Below are positions 37,200-45,599 of a stretch of 64,000 nucleotides of DNA, in pieces; positions within the stretch are counted from its first letter, which is position 1, and each line of letters opens with the position of its first letter. The translations under genes were made by a program, and so were the position numbers. A model generated the notes under the pieces. It worked only from the letters and a program-made list of their open reading frames with translations, was not told the origin of the DNA and ran no database searches. This stretch comes from Anaerotruncus sp. G3(2012) (GTDB lineage: Bacteria; Bacillota; Clostridia; Oscillospirales; Ruminococcaceae). The stretch spans positions 5,001 through 69,000 of the forward strand of contig NZ_KE159680.1 of NCBI RefSeq assembly GCF_000403395.2, given 5' to 3'.

Positions 37200-37263
37200 C
37201 TTATTTCCTTTTCAAAGCCTTTTTTATAATAAAACGATCTGGTTTTTATTGCCTCTAATATTT

Positions 37264-38370
37264 TCAGGATTCAGATTTGAGCCGGACCGGAAGCACGAGG
37301 AATGTGAAGCTGTCCCCCTCAACCGGGGTTAGTTTGAGCGGGGAGAGCGGGCCGTTGAGGATCAACTGGATTTCGTCTCCCTCGGATGCTTTCAATGCGT
37401 CGAGCATATACCGGCTGTTAAATCCAATTTCTACGTCTGCGCCCTCCTGCTTGCAGGGAATTTCGTCGTATGCTTTACCGATTGCGGTAGAGCAGGAAAT
37501 CCGGATCATCCCTTCCTGGAAATAGAGCCGCAGAGGGCTTTTGATATTGTCTGAAATCAGCAGGGAAGAACGGTCGATCGAACCAATCAGTTCCCGGGTA
37601 TTGATCCGGACTGTGGTTTGTGATCCGTTTGGGATCGCCGCTTTATAGTCGAGGAATTCCCCTTCCAAAAGGCGGGATACCACATGATAGCTGCCGATCT
37701 GAAAGATGATATGCCGCTTTGAAACGGTCAGTTCTACGTCGGCATCCTCCTCTTTCAGGAGTTTGGCGACCTCTGAAAGTGATTTGCCCGGTACAATGAA
37801 CATCAAATCCTCCTGATAGCCGGTCGGTTCTTTGCGCATTGCCAGCCGGTAGCCATCCACCGATACGACATATAATTCTCCGCCTCGGATGTCGAAGAGG
37901 GAACCGGTATGGACCGGTTTGCTATCGCTTGTCGAGACAGCAAAAAGGGTTTGGCCAATCATGTTTTTCAGGATGCGCTGAGGGAGGTTGAGTCCTGTAG
38001 TCTGTGAAATGGATGGCAGCTCAGGAAATTCAGATGCAGGAATCCCCAGGATAGTGTATTCGGTGACATCTCCTTTGATAATTGTGAGCATTTTTTCATC
38101 GGTTTTGATGCTGACCTGTTCGCTTGGCATCCTGCGGATCATATCTAAAAACAGTTTTGCGGGCAGAACAATCTCTCCCTGTTCCCGGATGTCGGCTTCG
38201 ATTTCGGTGGTGATTGCCAGTTCGAGGTCATAGCCGGTTAGGGAGATGGTTCCCGCAGCCGTTTTAAGCAATATGCCTTCAAGTGCTGCGAGCGTATTTC
38301 TAGAAGAGACTGCACGAGATACGTTTGAAACGGCTTCTACCAGCAGTTGTTTGTTGCAGATGACATGCAT
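37264..38370 (-). CDS. dnaN: DNA polymerase III beta sliding clamp
   Basis: The 368-aa clamp encircles DNA and tethers the replicative polymerase. It has three similar domains: N-terminal 'VSNVSRAVSSRNTLAALEGILLKT', central 'LPSISQTTGLNLPQRILKNMIGQTLFAVSTSDSKPVHTG' and C-terminal 'PLRLYFQEGMIRISC...DEIQLILNGPLSPLKLTPVEGDSFTFLVLPVRL'. CGGAGGTC precedes the start. It is downstream of oriC and dnaA on the same strand. Identification is secure. Confidence 0.97.
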   Translation of the reverse strand: MHVICNKQLLVEAVSNVSRAVSSRNTLAALEGILLKTAAGTISLTGYDLELAITTEIEADIREQGEIVLPAKLFLDMIRRMPSEQVSIKTDEKMLTIIKGDVTEYTILGIPASEFPELPSISQTTGLNLPQRILKNMIGQTLFAVSTSDSKPVHTGSLFDIRGGELYVVSVDGYRLAMRKEPTGYQEDLMFIVPGKSLSEVAKLLKEEDADVELTVSKRHIIFQIGSYHVVSRLLEGEFLDYKAAIPNGSQTTVRINTRELIGSIDRSSLLISDNIKSPLRLYFQEGMIRISCSTAIGKAYDEIPCKQEGADVEIGFNSRYMLDALKASEGDEIQLILNGPLSPLKLTPVEGDSFTFLVLPVRLKSES

Positions 38371-38740
38371 AAAAACGACCTCCGTTTATCGTTTGATTGG
38401 GTTTGTGGTTTCCACAGGGAGAAATCGGTACCGCTGCTTATAAAGATAGATAGATAAAAATAGTAGTAGTAGTAGATGGGCTGGAAATGTGAAAAAATCT
38501 GAAGAACCGCATGGGAAGCGGGTTGACGAATCAAAGTGGAAAAAAGGGCAGGGTGAAAAAGTTGTGGAGAAGGATTGGAAAGCCAGATTTTTTCACATGA
38601 TGGTTGGAAAACCCATTGGAAAGTAGAGAAAACGTGGAAAACTCTGTGGAAAATGTTGAAGAGTGATTTTTTCATTCACAAAAATCACAGATTGTGGATT
38701 GTTGAAAGTGGAAAACCTGGGGAAAAGGTGGAAAACTTGT
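38371..38740. other. oriC: oriC: DnaA-box cluster, DnaA-trio and unwinding element
   Basis: The gap between dnaA and dnaN has five TAG triplets in a row at 38461-38475 (5'-CTA repeats in the dnaA reading direction), the DnaA-trio pattern. A DnaA-like box TTTTTCACA (complement, 38488-38496) lies 12 nt away across a GC-rich spacer. On the other side is an AT-rich stretch (GATAGATAGATAAAAA). Further boxes are TTTTCCACA (complement, 38645-38653), TTTTTCACA (38590-38598) and a TGTGG-TTT-CCACA palindrome (38404-38416); several one- or two-mismatch TGTGG/GTGGAAAA copies lie between. The layout matches the Bacillus subtilis origin. Confidence 0.85.
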
Positions 38741-40063
38741 TCAGCTATCCCGGATATTTTTGATAATATCCTCGACGGTTTCCTTGTAACGCAGGTCGTT
38801 TGCCATATTTTTTTCAACCTGTTGGGTTGCATAAACGACGGTGCTGTGGTCCCGCCCTCCAAATTCTTCCCCGATCATCGACATCGACATCTGGGTGATC
38901 TCCCGCACAATATACATTGAAATCTGGCGCGCGGAGGAGATCTGTGCGTTGCGCTTGGTGGACCGGATATCCTGTGGGCTGATCCCATAGGTGCGGCCGA
39001 CCTCTGCGATGATCCGTTCAACGGTTACGGGCACAGGCTGGCTGTCGTTCAGGATGTCCCGGATTGCGTTCTGTGCAATTACGATGGAAGGGCTGGTCCC
39101 TTGAAGCAGTTTATATGCTTTGAGTTTTTTCACTGCGCCTTCCAACTGCCGGATGTTGGTTTTCAGCCGGTTTGCGATGTATTCGGACACGTCATCCGGT
39201 ACGCTGATGTCCATCAGCTGCGCTTTCCGGCGGATGATCGCGATTCGGGTTTCAAAGTCAGGCGTCTGGATGTCTGCAAGCAGTCCCCATTCGAAGCGGG
39301 TCCGCAGACGGTCTTCCAGTGTTTTGATCTCTTTGGGTGGCCGGTCGGATGCGAGTACGATCTGCTTGTTTGACTCATAGAGGGTATTGAAGGTATGGAA
39401 GAACTCCTCCTGTGTACTCTCTTTACCGCCGATAAACTGGATGTCATCGACCAGCAGAACATCTGCCTGCCGGTATTTCTCCCGGAACTGAGGGGTAGTA
39501 TGGTCCTGGATCGATTCGATCATCTCGTTGGCGAATTCATCGCCCTTGACATAGATGATGGTATAATCGGGGCGGTTTTTGCGGATTTCACTGCGGATCG
39601 CGTAGAGCAGATGCGTCTTGCCCAGCCCGGACGCCCCATAGATAAAAAGAGGGTTATAGGCATTGGCAGGGTTGGCGGCGACCGCGAGAGACGCTGCGTG
39701 TGCAAATTTGTTGGAGGAGCCGACAATAAACGTATCGAAGGTGAAATCGTATTCCCCACCGATTGCGAAGCCATCCGGATCGACAGATGGGGCCGGTTCC
39801 ACGGGTGCTGGCGCGGGCTGGTCGCAGGTGATTTCTACATTGACCATAAACCCAAGTACCTCTTCAAACGAGTTTTTTAAAATTGAGGTATACTTTTCCT
39901 TTACGATGTTCATTTTAAATTCGGAGTTCACCTTGAGAAAGGCGGTCGATCCGTCCAAGCGCAGAGGTACGATATCTTTCAGCCAGAGGCTGAACGCCAC
40001 TTCGGACATTTTTCCCTTGCAGTTTTCCAAAACAAGGGCAAACAGGTCGGCAAATGATTCCAT
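38741..40063 (-). CDS. dnaA: chromosomal replication initiator DnaA
   Basis: DnaA binds origin boxes and opens the duplex with ATP. In the 440-aa product, domain I is residues 1-80 and domain II is a short Pro-Ala linker (82-93). Domain III has Walker A 'GASGLGKTHL' (143-152), Walker B 'VLLVDDIQFIGG' and sensor 'VLASDRPPKEI'. Domain IV has the DNA-binding 'EEFGGRDHSTVVYA'. ATG at 40063 is preceded by AAAGGAG; the longer upstream frame overlaps the promoter. Two DnaA boxes in the leader suggest autoregulation. Identification is secure. Confidence 0.98.
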   Translation of the reverse strand: MESFADLFALVLENCKGKMSEVAFSLWLKDIVPLRLDGSTAFLKVNSEFKMNIVKEKYTSILKNSFEEVLGFMVNVEITCDQPAPAPVEPAPSVDPDGFAIGGEYDFTFDTFIVGSSNKFAHAASLAVAANPANAYNPLFIYGASGLGKTHLLYAIRSEIRKNRPDYTIIYVKGDEFANEMIESIQDHTTPQFREKYRQADVLLVDDIQFIGGKESTQEEFFHTFNTLYESNKQIVLASDRPPKEIKTLEDRLRTRFEWGLLADIQTPDFETRIAIIRRKAQLMDISVPDDVSEYIANRLKTNIRQLEGAVKKLKAYKLLQGTSPSIVIAQNAIRDILNDSQPVPVTVERIIAEVGRTYGISPQDIRSTKRNAQISSARQISMYIVREITQMSMSMIGEEFGGRDHSTVVYATQQVEKNMANDLRYKETVEDIIKNIRDS

Positions 40064-40078
40064 GTATGCAGCTCCTTT

Positions 40079-40134
40079 GGTGGATAACAGGTGAAATCCA
40101 TGAAAAAAACCGGTGGAGACGATGGTTTTCCACG
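40079..40134 (-). promoter_or_regulatory. two DnaA boxes in the dnaA leader
   Basis: TTATCCACC (complement, 40079-40087) and TTTTCCACG (40126-40134) each differ by one or two bases from TTATCCACA. They lie between the promoter and the dnaA start. Confidence 0.6.
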
Positions 40135-40162
40135 AACTTTCCCCAGATTCGGTAACTTCGAT

Positions 40163-40191
40163 ATTGTACCACAAATTAGAGGAAGTTTCAA
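40163..40191 (-). promoter_or_regulatory. dnaA promoter
   Basis: On the minus strand: TTGAAA, a 17-bp spacer, TACAAT. The predicted leader is about 95 nt. Confidence 0.75.
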
Positions 40192-40335
40192 GTATTCAAC
40201 AGGCTATGTTGATATAATTATATAATAGTATGCCACCACTTTTCCCGCCGCAGACAGAAACACAGTTGAAACTGTGGAAGAGTGGTTCCAAACCAGATTT
40301 TTGAATGTGGGCCCCTTCTTGTTTCGAAATCCCCT

Positions 40336-40497
40336 AAGGGGGCTTTTTCTCTTGCAAAAAGCCCCCTCTTACCGCTTCGCGGCAATTCACCCGAAAAAAG
40401 CGCTTCACAGGATAAAGTATTTCGCTCATTGCGATGAGCGACCAAAGGCTCTGCCTTTGGAAACTGCAATTTTTTGAAAAAAATTGAGTAAAACTTT
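40336..40497 (-). repeat. dispersed intergenic repeat family A, copy 4 (inverted)
   Basis: It begins with GGGGGCTTTTTCTCTTGC/AAAAAGCCCCC, contains 'CGCTTCGCGGCAATTCACC' and 'CATTGCGATGAGCGACC', and ends AAAATTGAGTAAAACTTT. Repeat B copy 3 follows with no gap. Confidence 0.85.
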
Positions 40498-40550
40498 AGA
40501 ACCTGTATTCATAATCAGACGGTGTCGAATGGTTGTGAATGCGGGTTCTT
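40498..40550 (+). repeat. MITE-like repeat family B, copy 3 (shortest, 53 bp)
   Basis: Only the two ends remain: AGAACCTGTATTCATAATC joined to AGACGGTGTCGAATGG and TTGTGAATGCGGGTTCTT. It abuts repeat A copy 4 at position 40497/40498, in the origin-proximal gap between dnaA and rpmH. Confidence 0.75.
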
Positions 40551-40584
40551 AATTATGAAAGAAAGAAGAAATCCGCGCAGCTTG

Positions 40585-40649
40585 CCGGGGTGGGGCTTGT
40601 GCTTGTCAGTTTGGTCTGGAACCAAACTGATGCTGTCTCACTGCCCCCG
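40585..40649 (+). other. structured intergenic segment upstream of rpmH
   Basis: A perfect 9-bp hairpin CAGTTTGGT/ACCAAACTG (40607-40629) is enclosed by a CCGGGG...CCCCCG pairing. It precedes the rpmH promoter, so it is not in the rpmH leader. It could be a small RNA or a relic element; no family is recognised. Confidence 0.35.
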
Positions 40650-40682
40650 TAACCGCATTGCGGAAAGGATCGGGCAAAAGGC

Positions 40683-40712
40683 TTGACAAAACTGCATGAA
40701 ATGGGTTATAAT
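40683..40712 (+). promoter_or_regulatory. rpmH operon promoter
   Basis: A consensus TTGACA, an 18-bp spacer and a consensus TATAAT. The leader to rpmH is about 90 nt. Confidence 0.8.
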
Positions 40713-40808
40713 GCTAATCTGCAAGGTATAAAAGGATAATTGCATCCGTGTCAGCAGATCTATTCCATTATATGGAATTTAGTGACCACGATGAGAGGGG
40801 GGTTAAGA

Positions 40809-40943
40809 ATGAAAAGAACCTACCAGCCGAAGAAGCTTCAGAGAAAGAAAGAGCATGGTTTCCGTAAACGTATGGCAACCAGAAACGGGCGCAAGGTCCT
40901 CGCGCGCAGAAGAGCAAAAGGCAGAGCGCGTCTGACCCACTGA
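40809..40943 (+). CDS. rpmH: 50S ribosomal protein L34
   Basis: The 44-aa, highly basic protein reads '[20 protein letters not shown]' followed by '[19 protein letters not shown]', the invariant L34 pattern. GAGGGGGG lies just upstream of the ATG at 40809; an in-frame upstream start is within the leader. It is the first gene of the rightward arm. Confidence 0.98.
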   Translation: MKRTYQPKKLQRKKEHGFRKRMATRNGRKVLARRRAKGRARLTH

Positions 40944-40957
40944 TCCGGAAAATACAG

Positions 40958-40988
40958 GACCACAGCTTGAGTTGTGGTCTTTATTTTT
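40958..40988 (+). terminator. terminator or attenuator after rpmH
   Basis: GACCACA/TGTGGTC with a short loop is followed by TTTATTTTT. It may reduce readthrough into rnpA. Confidence 0.75.
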
Positions 40989-41045
40989 AGGATGTTGGGA
41001 ACTGGGGCGGATGCCCGGGAATGATCTGCGGCAGGAGGGATCGGT

Positions 41046-41381
41046 ATGCTCCATACGACTGCGCTTACCCTGAACAAGGAATTTAAGCGGGCTTATTACC
41101 GGGGGCGGAATACTGCTACCCCTCTTGTTGTGGTTTATGCGGTGAAAAACCGGATGGGATGCAACCGTCTTGGCCTGACTGCTTCGAGGAAAATTGGGAA
41201 AGCGGTGCAGCGCAACCGCGCACGCCGGATTATGAAGGAGGCCTACCGGCTTTTGGAAGGAGAATTTCCTGTTGGGTGGGACTTTGTACTCGTTGCCCGC
41301 ACCAGGACAGTGCACGCCTCCACCAATGACCTGATCAGAGCGCTTCGGCAGGCAAACAGGCGGCTGTTTCAGAAATCATGA
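41046..41381 (+). CDS. rnpA: ribonuclease P protein component
   Basis: The 111-aa basic protein assists RNase P RNA in tRNA 5' processing. '[11 protein letters not shown]' and the RNR signature '[16 protein letters not shown]' are present. GGAGGGATCGGT lies before the ATG. It overlaps yidD by 4 bp (ATGA). Confidence 0.96.
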   Translation: MLHTTALTLNKEFKRAYYRGRNTATPLVVVYAVKNRMGCNRLGLTASRKIGKAVQRNRARRIMKEAYRLLEGEFPVGWDFVLVARTRTVHASTNDLIRALRQANRRLFQKS

Positions 41382-41644
41382 GGCGATTACTCCTTTGGTT
41401 GATCCGCCTTTACCAGAAATGGATCTCGCCTTTGAAACCACGTCCGACCTGTCGTTTTTACCCCACCTGTTCGATCTATGCCTATACCGCGGTTTCGCGC
41501 TTTGGAGCGCTGCGCGGGGGATGGCTGGCGCTCAAACGGATTTTAAAGTGCCATCCGTTTCATCCGGGGGGAGTTGACCATGTACCGGAGGTGTTTTCCC
41601 TGTTTGAGCCCGCAAAAAATGGAAAAGAGAGGAAACAGAAATAG
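41378..41644 (+). CDS. yidD: membrane protein insertion efficiency factor YidD
   Basis: The 88-aa product has the YidD core '[31 protein letters not shown]' with its conserved cysteines, then '[18 protein letters not shown]'. It aids YidC-dependent insertion. It overlaps rnpA by 4 bp and is directly adjacent to yidC. Confidence 0.95.
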   Translation: MRRLLLWLIRLYQKWISPLKPRPTCRFYPTCSIYAYTAVSRFGALRGGWLALKRILKCHPFHPGGVDHVPEVFSLFEPAKNGKERKQK

Positions 41645-42715
41645 ATGCAACTGATTTATCTGATCGTTGGCTGGCCGCTTGGCTGGATTATGTGGGCCTG
41701 CTATAAGGTGGTCCCGGTCTACGCCGTTGCGCTGGTCCTGTTTACCCTGATTATGCGTGTTCTCCTGGTGCCGTTTTCGATTAAGCAGCAGAAGTCGATG
41801 GTTAAGATGCAGATGTTCCGCCCCAGGATGGAGGAACTTCAGAAAAAATATGGGAATAATAAAGAACGTCTCAACGAGGAGATGATGAAGCTCTATCAGG
41901 AGGAGAACTACAATCCGATGTCGGGATGTCTCCCGATGCTGATCCAGTTCCCCATTCTGTTCGGCCTGATCGACGTTATTTATAAACCAATGAGCCATAT
42001 TCTGCGCATCGGGCAGGAGGTTCTTTCACAGGCATATACGATCGCTGCGCCGATCCTCGACGTTGCGCCGGAGATGCTTTCCAAGGATATGACAGCCCAG
42101 CTCAAGGTCATGGGTGCGGTGCAGCAGAACCCGCAGGCGTTTGCCTCGCTTGGGGATTTTGTGGACAAGGTAAACAGCATCAATCTCACGATCGGCCCGA
42201 TTGACCTGACCCAGACCCCCACATTTGCACTGAACTGGCTGCTGCTGATCCCGATTCTCTCCGGCCTGACCTCGCTTGCACTGTCGATGTTTACGATGAA
42301 ACAGACAGCGGCTTCTGCGGGGGACAGTGCGCAGGCTGCCGGCATGACCAGAGGCATGATGCTGATGATGCCCCTGATGTCCGCCTATTTCGGCTTTATG
42401 TTCCCGGCGGGCGTCGGCATTTACTGGATCATCTCCAATCTTCTGATGGCAATTCAAACCTTCCTGCTGAACAAATTTATGAACCCTGTCAAGCTTGCGG
42501 AGCAGGCAAAGCTGGAATATGAGGCCAAACGGGAACAGCAGCGCAAGGAAAAGATCGAAGCGAAAAAACGCGCCCGGGAAAACGGGGAGCTGGATATTGA
42601 TAAGGCGTTGTCCCAGAAAGAGATCAACCGGATGAAGCTCGCGGCAGCGCGCAAGCGGGATGCGGAAAAATATGGGGACATATATAAAGAAGTCACCGAT
42701 GATGATTTGAAATAA
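41645..42715 (+). CDS. yidC: membrane protein insertase YidC/OxaI
   Basis: The 356-aa product has about five membrane segments and inserts proteins into the cytoplasmic membrane. Conserved parts are 'LFTLIMRVLLVPFSIKQQKSM' (with the groove Arg), 'EMMKLYQEENYNPMSGCLPMLIQFPILFGLIDVIYKP' and 'MMLMMPLMSAYFGFMFPAGVGIYWIISNLL'. A charged Lys/Glu/Arg-rich tail (from about residue 280) can contact ribosomes. It begins one base after the yidD stop. Confidence 0.96.
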   Translation: MQLIYLIVGWPLGWIMWACYKVVPVYAVALVLFTLIMRVLLVPFSIKQQKSMVKMQMFRPRMEELQKKYGNNKERLNEEMMKLYQEENYNPMSGCLPMLIQFPILFGLIDVIYKPMSHILRIGQEVLSQAYTIAAPILDVAPEMLSKDMTAQLKVMGAVQQNPQAFASLGDFVDKVNSINLTIGPIDLTQTPTFALNWLLLIPILSGLTSLALSMFTMKQTAASAGDSAQAAGMTRGMMLMMPLMSAYFGFMFPAGVGIYWIISNLLMAIQTFLLNKFMNPVKLAEQAKLEYEAKREQQRKEKIEAKKRARENGELDIDKALSQKEINRMKLAAARKRDAEKYGDIYKEVTDDDLK

Positions 42716-42769
42716 TTGCCGTAGTGATGCAAAAGAGCTGTTTAAGTGGGATTGCAATAGGAGGGCATT

Positions 42770-44020
42770 ATGAGAGAGTGCATCAAAGAAGCCAAAAGTG
42801 TTGACGAGGCGATCAGCCTTGCATGTAAAGAACTTGGCGTCGAGCGGGACGCAATCGAATTCGAGATTATCAATCTGCCGAAGCGCGGGTTTTTCGGGCT
42901 TCGCAATACCCCTGCCCGGGTACGGGTTTATTTTGAAGAGCCGGTGAAAGAGGAGAAAAAGCCGGAAAAGCCGGCAAGAGCGCCCGAACCGAAGCCGGCA
43001 CAGGATACAAAACCCGCCAGATCTGCCCGTCCGGCAAAGCCGGAAAGGCCGCTGCGTGAGGAACGGCAGCCGGTGCGGGAGTTGGTGAAGGAGCCTCCTG
43101 TCCGCAAAGAGCCGAAACCGGAAAAAAAGGAGAATCCCGAAGAAAAGCCCGAGGAGGCCAAAAAGCGGGAATCTGCGCCGCTTGTCTTTGTGGGTGCGGA
43201 TGAGGTCGAAGGGAAGGCAAAAACCGCCGTGTCCTACCTGAAAGGGGTTCTGGCGGAGATGAACGTTCATCCCGAAATCACAGTCGCACGCACTGAGAAC
43301 GGGGTAATCCTTCGCCTTGCGGGGGAAGGTCTGGGCGTCATCATCGGGCGCAGAGGGGAAACCCTCGATTCGCTCCAGTATCTTTGCGGATTGGTCGCTA
43401 ACCGTGAGGAAGGCGATTATATGCGGGTCACCATCGACTCGGGCAACTATCGCGAAAAACGGGAGCGGACACTCGAACATCTGGCCCAGAAGCTGTCTGC
43501 ATCGGCGATCCGCTATGGACGTTCATCCACCCTTGAACCGATGAATCCGTATGAACGGCGGATTATCCATGCAACGGTTTCAAAGATTGAAGGGGTTTCC
43601 TCTACCTCGATTGGAGAGGAGCCGAACCGCCGTGTTGTGATCACGCCGGACAACCTCAGACCCCAGCAGGGCAGAAGAGGCGGAAAAGGTGGAACGCGCG
43701 GTGGGAAGCCGCCCCGCAGAGGGGATGGACTGCGTTCGGGGGAACGCCGGGAATTTCCTCCAAGGGACAGGGACAGCGGCAGACGCGACCGGAGCGACCG
43801 CGGACGGAGGGATAGCCGTCGCGAAGAAACGATAAAGCCGACGCCTACCAGTATAGACCGGGAGTATTTGAAAGAGATCGAACAGGAGGCGCCATCGTTT
43901 GTCAAGCCTGACCCGTCGGAAAAATCGGCTGCACCGGTGCGGGAGAATCTCTCCACATCGCGCACCCGGACATCGGGCGAAGGGGCTGACCTGCCGCTCT
44001 ATGGGAAAATAGAACTGTAA
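42770..44020 (+). CDS. khpB: RNA-binding protein KhpB (Jag) with extended RG-rich tail
   Basis: The product is 416 aa, longer than many homologues (about 210-330). Order of domains: Jag N-terminal (1-55, 'REC' start then 'AIEFEIINLPKRGFFGLRNTPARVRV'); a long Pro/Lys/Glu linker (about 60-140); KH domain with 'GVIIGRRGETLDSLQYL'; R3H domain with 'MNPYERRIIHATVSKIEGVSSTSIGEEPNRRVV'; then an Arg/Gly/Asp-rich tail of about 70 residues (GGKGGTRGGKPPRRG and similar). KhpB with KhpA binds many RNAs and affects cell division. The RG-rich tail is unusual. GGAGGG precedes the ATG. Confidence 0.93.
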   Translation: MRECIKEAKSVDEAISLACKELGVERDAIEFEIINLPKRGFFGLRNTPARVRVYFEEPVKEEKKPEKPARAPEPKPAQDTKPARSARPAKPERPLREERQPVRELVKEPPVRKEPKPEKKENPEEKPEEAKKRESAPLVFVGADEVEGKAKTAVSYLKGVLAEMNVHPEITVARTENGVILRLAGEGLGVIIGRRGETLDSLQYLCGLVANREEGDYMRVTIDSGNYREKRERTLEHLAQKLSASAIRYGRSSTLEPMNPYERRIIHATVSKIEGVSSTSIGEEPNRRVVITPDNLRPQQGRRGGKGGTRGGKPPRRGDGLRSGERREFPPRDRDSGRRDRSDRGRRDSRREETIKPTPTSIDREYLKEIEQEAPSFVKPDPSEKSAAPVRENLSTSRTRTSGEGADLPLYGKIEL

Positions 44021-44023
44021 CAC

Positions 44024-44061
44024 AAAAGAGGAGGGGTTTCACGTGAAACACTTCCTCTTTT
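44024..44061. terminator. terminator hairpin with parS at its tip
   Basis: The inverted repeat AAAAGAGGAGGGGTTTCAC / GTGAAACACTTCCTCTTTT pairs at 17 of 19 positions and runs into TTTTTT. The top of the stem (44035-44050) is the parS-like site. It lies 4 bp past the khpB stop. Confidence 0.75.
44035..44050. other. parS: parS-like site 1
   Basis: GGTTTCACGTGAAACA matches TGTTTCACGTGAAACA at 15 of 16 positions. ParB encoded at 50.4 kb should bind it. Confidence 0.85.
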
Positions 44062-44217
44062 TTCTGACCAGGACAAGTTTTGTTCTGCCTTTTCTTTGCA
44101 AAAATTTCATGCCTCATGTGGAATGTCGAAGATATTGTGCTTTGACCCCGCAGAGAGGTTGACAGTATTCGTAAAATATGTTTGCATCGCCGGATTCTGA
44201 AACTATGGAGGACATAT

Positions 44218-45585
44218 ATGGAGAATGATACAATAGCGGCAATCGCCACCCCTTATGGAGTGGGAGGAATCGGGGTGGTTCGGTTATCCGGCCCAGAGGC
44301 AATCCGGGTAGCCAAACGGATGGTACGGCTTTCACATGGGAGACAGCTTTCTGAAATGGAAGGGTACACCTGCGCTTATGGGCGGGTTTTTGATGGCGAC
44401 GGTGAGATCGACGAGGCGGTCCTGACGCTTTTTCGTGCACCACGCAGTTATACGGGGGAAGATGTGGTTGAGATTGCAGCGCATGGCGGAATCTATCTGC
44501 TCGAAAGGATTCTGCGCGCTTGTTGTTTGAAAGGCGCACGTCCTGCACAGGCGGGTGAGTTTACCCGGCGGGCGTTCCTGAACGGGAAGCTTGATCTCAC
44601 ACAGGCGGAAGCGGTAGCCGACCTGATTTCTGCGCGGGGAAGGCAGGCAGCGCGTGCTGCGCTTACGGCGCGGGACGGTGCATTGTATCGGGAAGCAGAG
44701 CGGATATGCGGCGAACTGACCGGATATGCGGCGCATCTCGCGGCATGGATTGACTATCCGGAAGAGGAAATTGTAGAAGTTGACCAGGATGCGCTGGCAG
44801 CGGGACTGTGCGGTTGTGTGGAAGCATTGGAGAAGCTATCCGCGACCTACGATACTGGACGGGTGATCCGGGAAGGGATCGACACTGCGATTGTTGGCCG
44901 TCCCAATGTCGGCAAGTCGACCCTGATGAATCTGCTTTCCGGATTTCAGCGGAGTATCGTTTCGAATTCTGCCGGGACAACCCGGGATGTGGTGAGTGAT
45001 ACGGTGCAGCTCGGAGACCTGATGCTCCATCTTTCGGATACTGCTGGTATCCGTTCGACCGACGATCCGATCGAGCGGCAGGGGGTGCAGATGGCGCACG
45101 ACCGCCTTGCACGAGCGCAGCTTGTACTTGCGGTATTTGACGGGTCCGAACCGCTTGATGCGGATGATCTGCTGATCGCGGAGGCCTGTAAGGAAGTTCC
45201 TGTGATTGCTCTGGTCAACAAGCGTGACCTTCCCCGGAAGATGGATTTGGAACCGCTCAAGCAGAGATTTGAAAGGCTGCTGGTGATCTCTGCGGATCAG
45301 CCGGACGATCTGGAACTGCTCAAAAGGGAGATTGAACAGCTTTTTTCGATTGGCAGTTTTGATGCGGGTGCAGCGACAGTGGCCAATGAACGGCAGCGCG
45401 GCGAGGTGCGGAATGCCTGCGAAGAGGTGCGGCAGGCGGTGGATGCGCTTTCCTCTGGGGTATCTTATGATGCGGTATGCGTTTGCATCGAGGCGGCAAT
45501 TGATGCGCTGCTTTCCCTTACTGGAAAACGTGCCTCCGAACAGGTGGTGCAGCAGGTCTTTTCCCGGTTTTGTGTTGGGAAGTGA
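44218..45585 (+). CDS. mnmE: tRNA uridine-5-carboxymethylaminomethyl(34) synthesis GTPase MnmE
   Basis: MnmE with MnmG modifies U34 of certain tRNAs. The 455-aa product has N-terminal 'DTIAAIATPYGVGGIGVVRLSG' (folate binding), 'RAPRSYTGEDVVEIAAHGG', G1 'GRPNVGKSTLMN', 'AGTTRDVV', G3 'DTAGI', G4 'NKRD' and the required C-terminal 'RFCVGK' Cys. GGAGG lies 7 nt before the ATG at 44218. mnmG follows after 14 bp. Identification is secure. Confidence 0.97.
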   Translation: MENDTIAAIATPYGVGGIGVVRLSGPEAIRVAKRMVRLSHGRQLSEMEGYTCAYGRVFDGDGEIDEAVLTLFRAPRSYTGEDVVEIAAHGGIYLLERILRACCLKGARPAQAGEFTRRAFLNGKLDLTQAEAVADLISARGRQAARAALTARDGALYREAERICGELTGYAAHLAAWIDYPEEEIVEVDQDALAAGLCGCVEALEKLSATYDTGRVIREGIDTAIVGRPNVGKSTLMNLLSGFQRSIVSNSAGTTRDVVSDTVQLGDLMLHLSDTAGIRSTDDPIERQGVQMAHDRLARAQLVLAVFDGSEPLDADDLLIAEACKEVPVIALVNKRDLPRKMDLEPLKQRFERLLVISADQPDDLELLKREIEQLFSIGSFDAGAATVANERQRGEVRNACEEVRQAVDALSSGVSYDAVCVCIEAAIDALLSLTGKRASEQVVQQVFSRFCVGK

Positions 45586-45599
45586 AAGGAGAAAAAAGG

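Noticed and set aside
40560-40680. SRP RNA (ffs) near rpmH
   Set aside because: The conserved apical motif of the SRP RNA (GGAAGGAAGCA region) is not present.
42026-43480. 484-codon minus-strand frame over yidC and khpB
   Set aside because: Antisense shadow rich in Phe, Leu and Arg without domain features.
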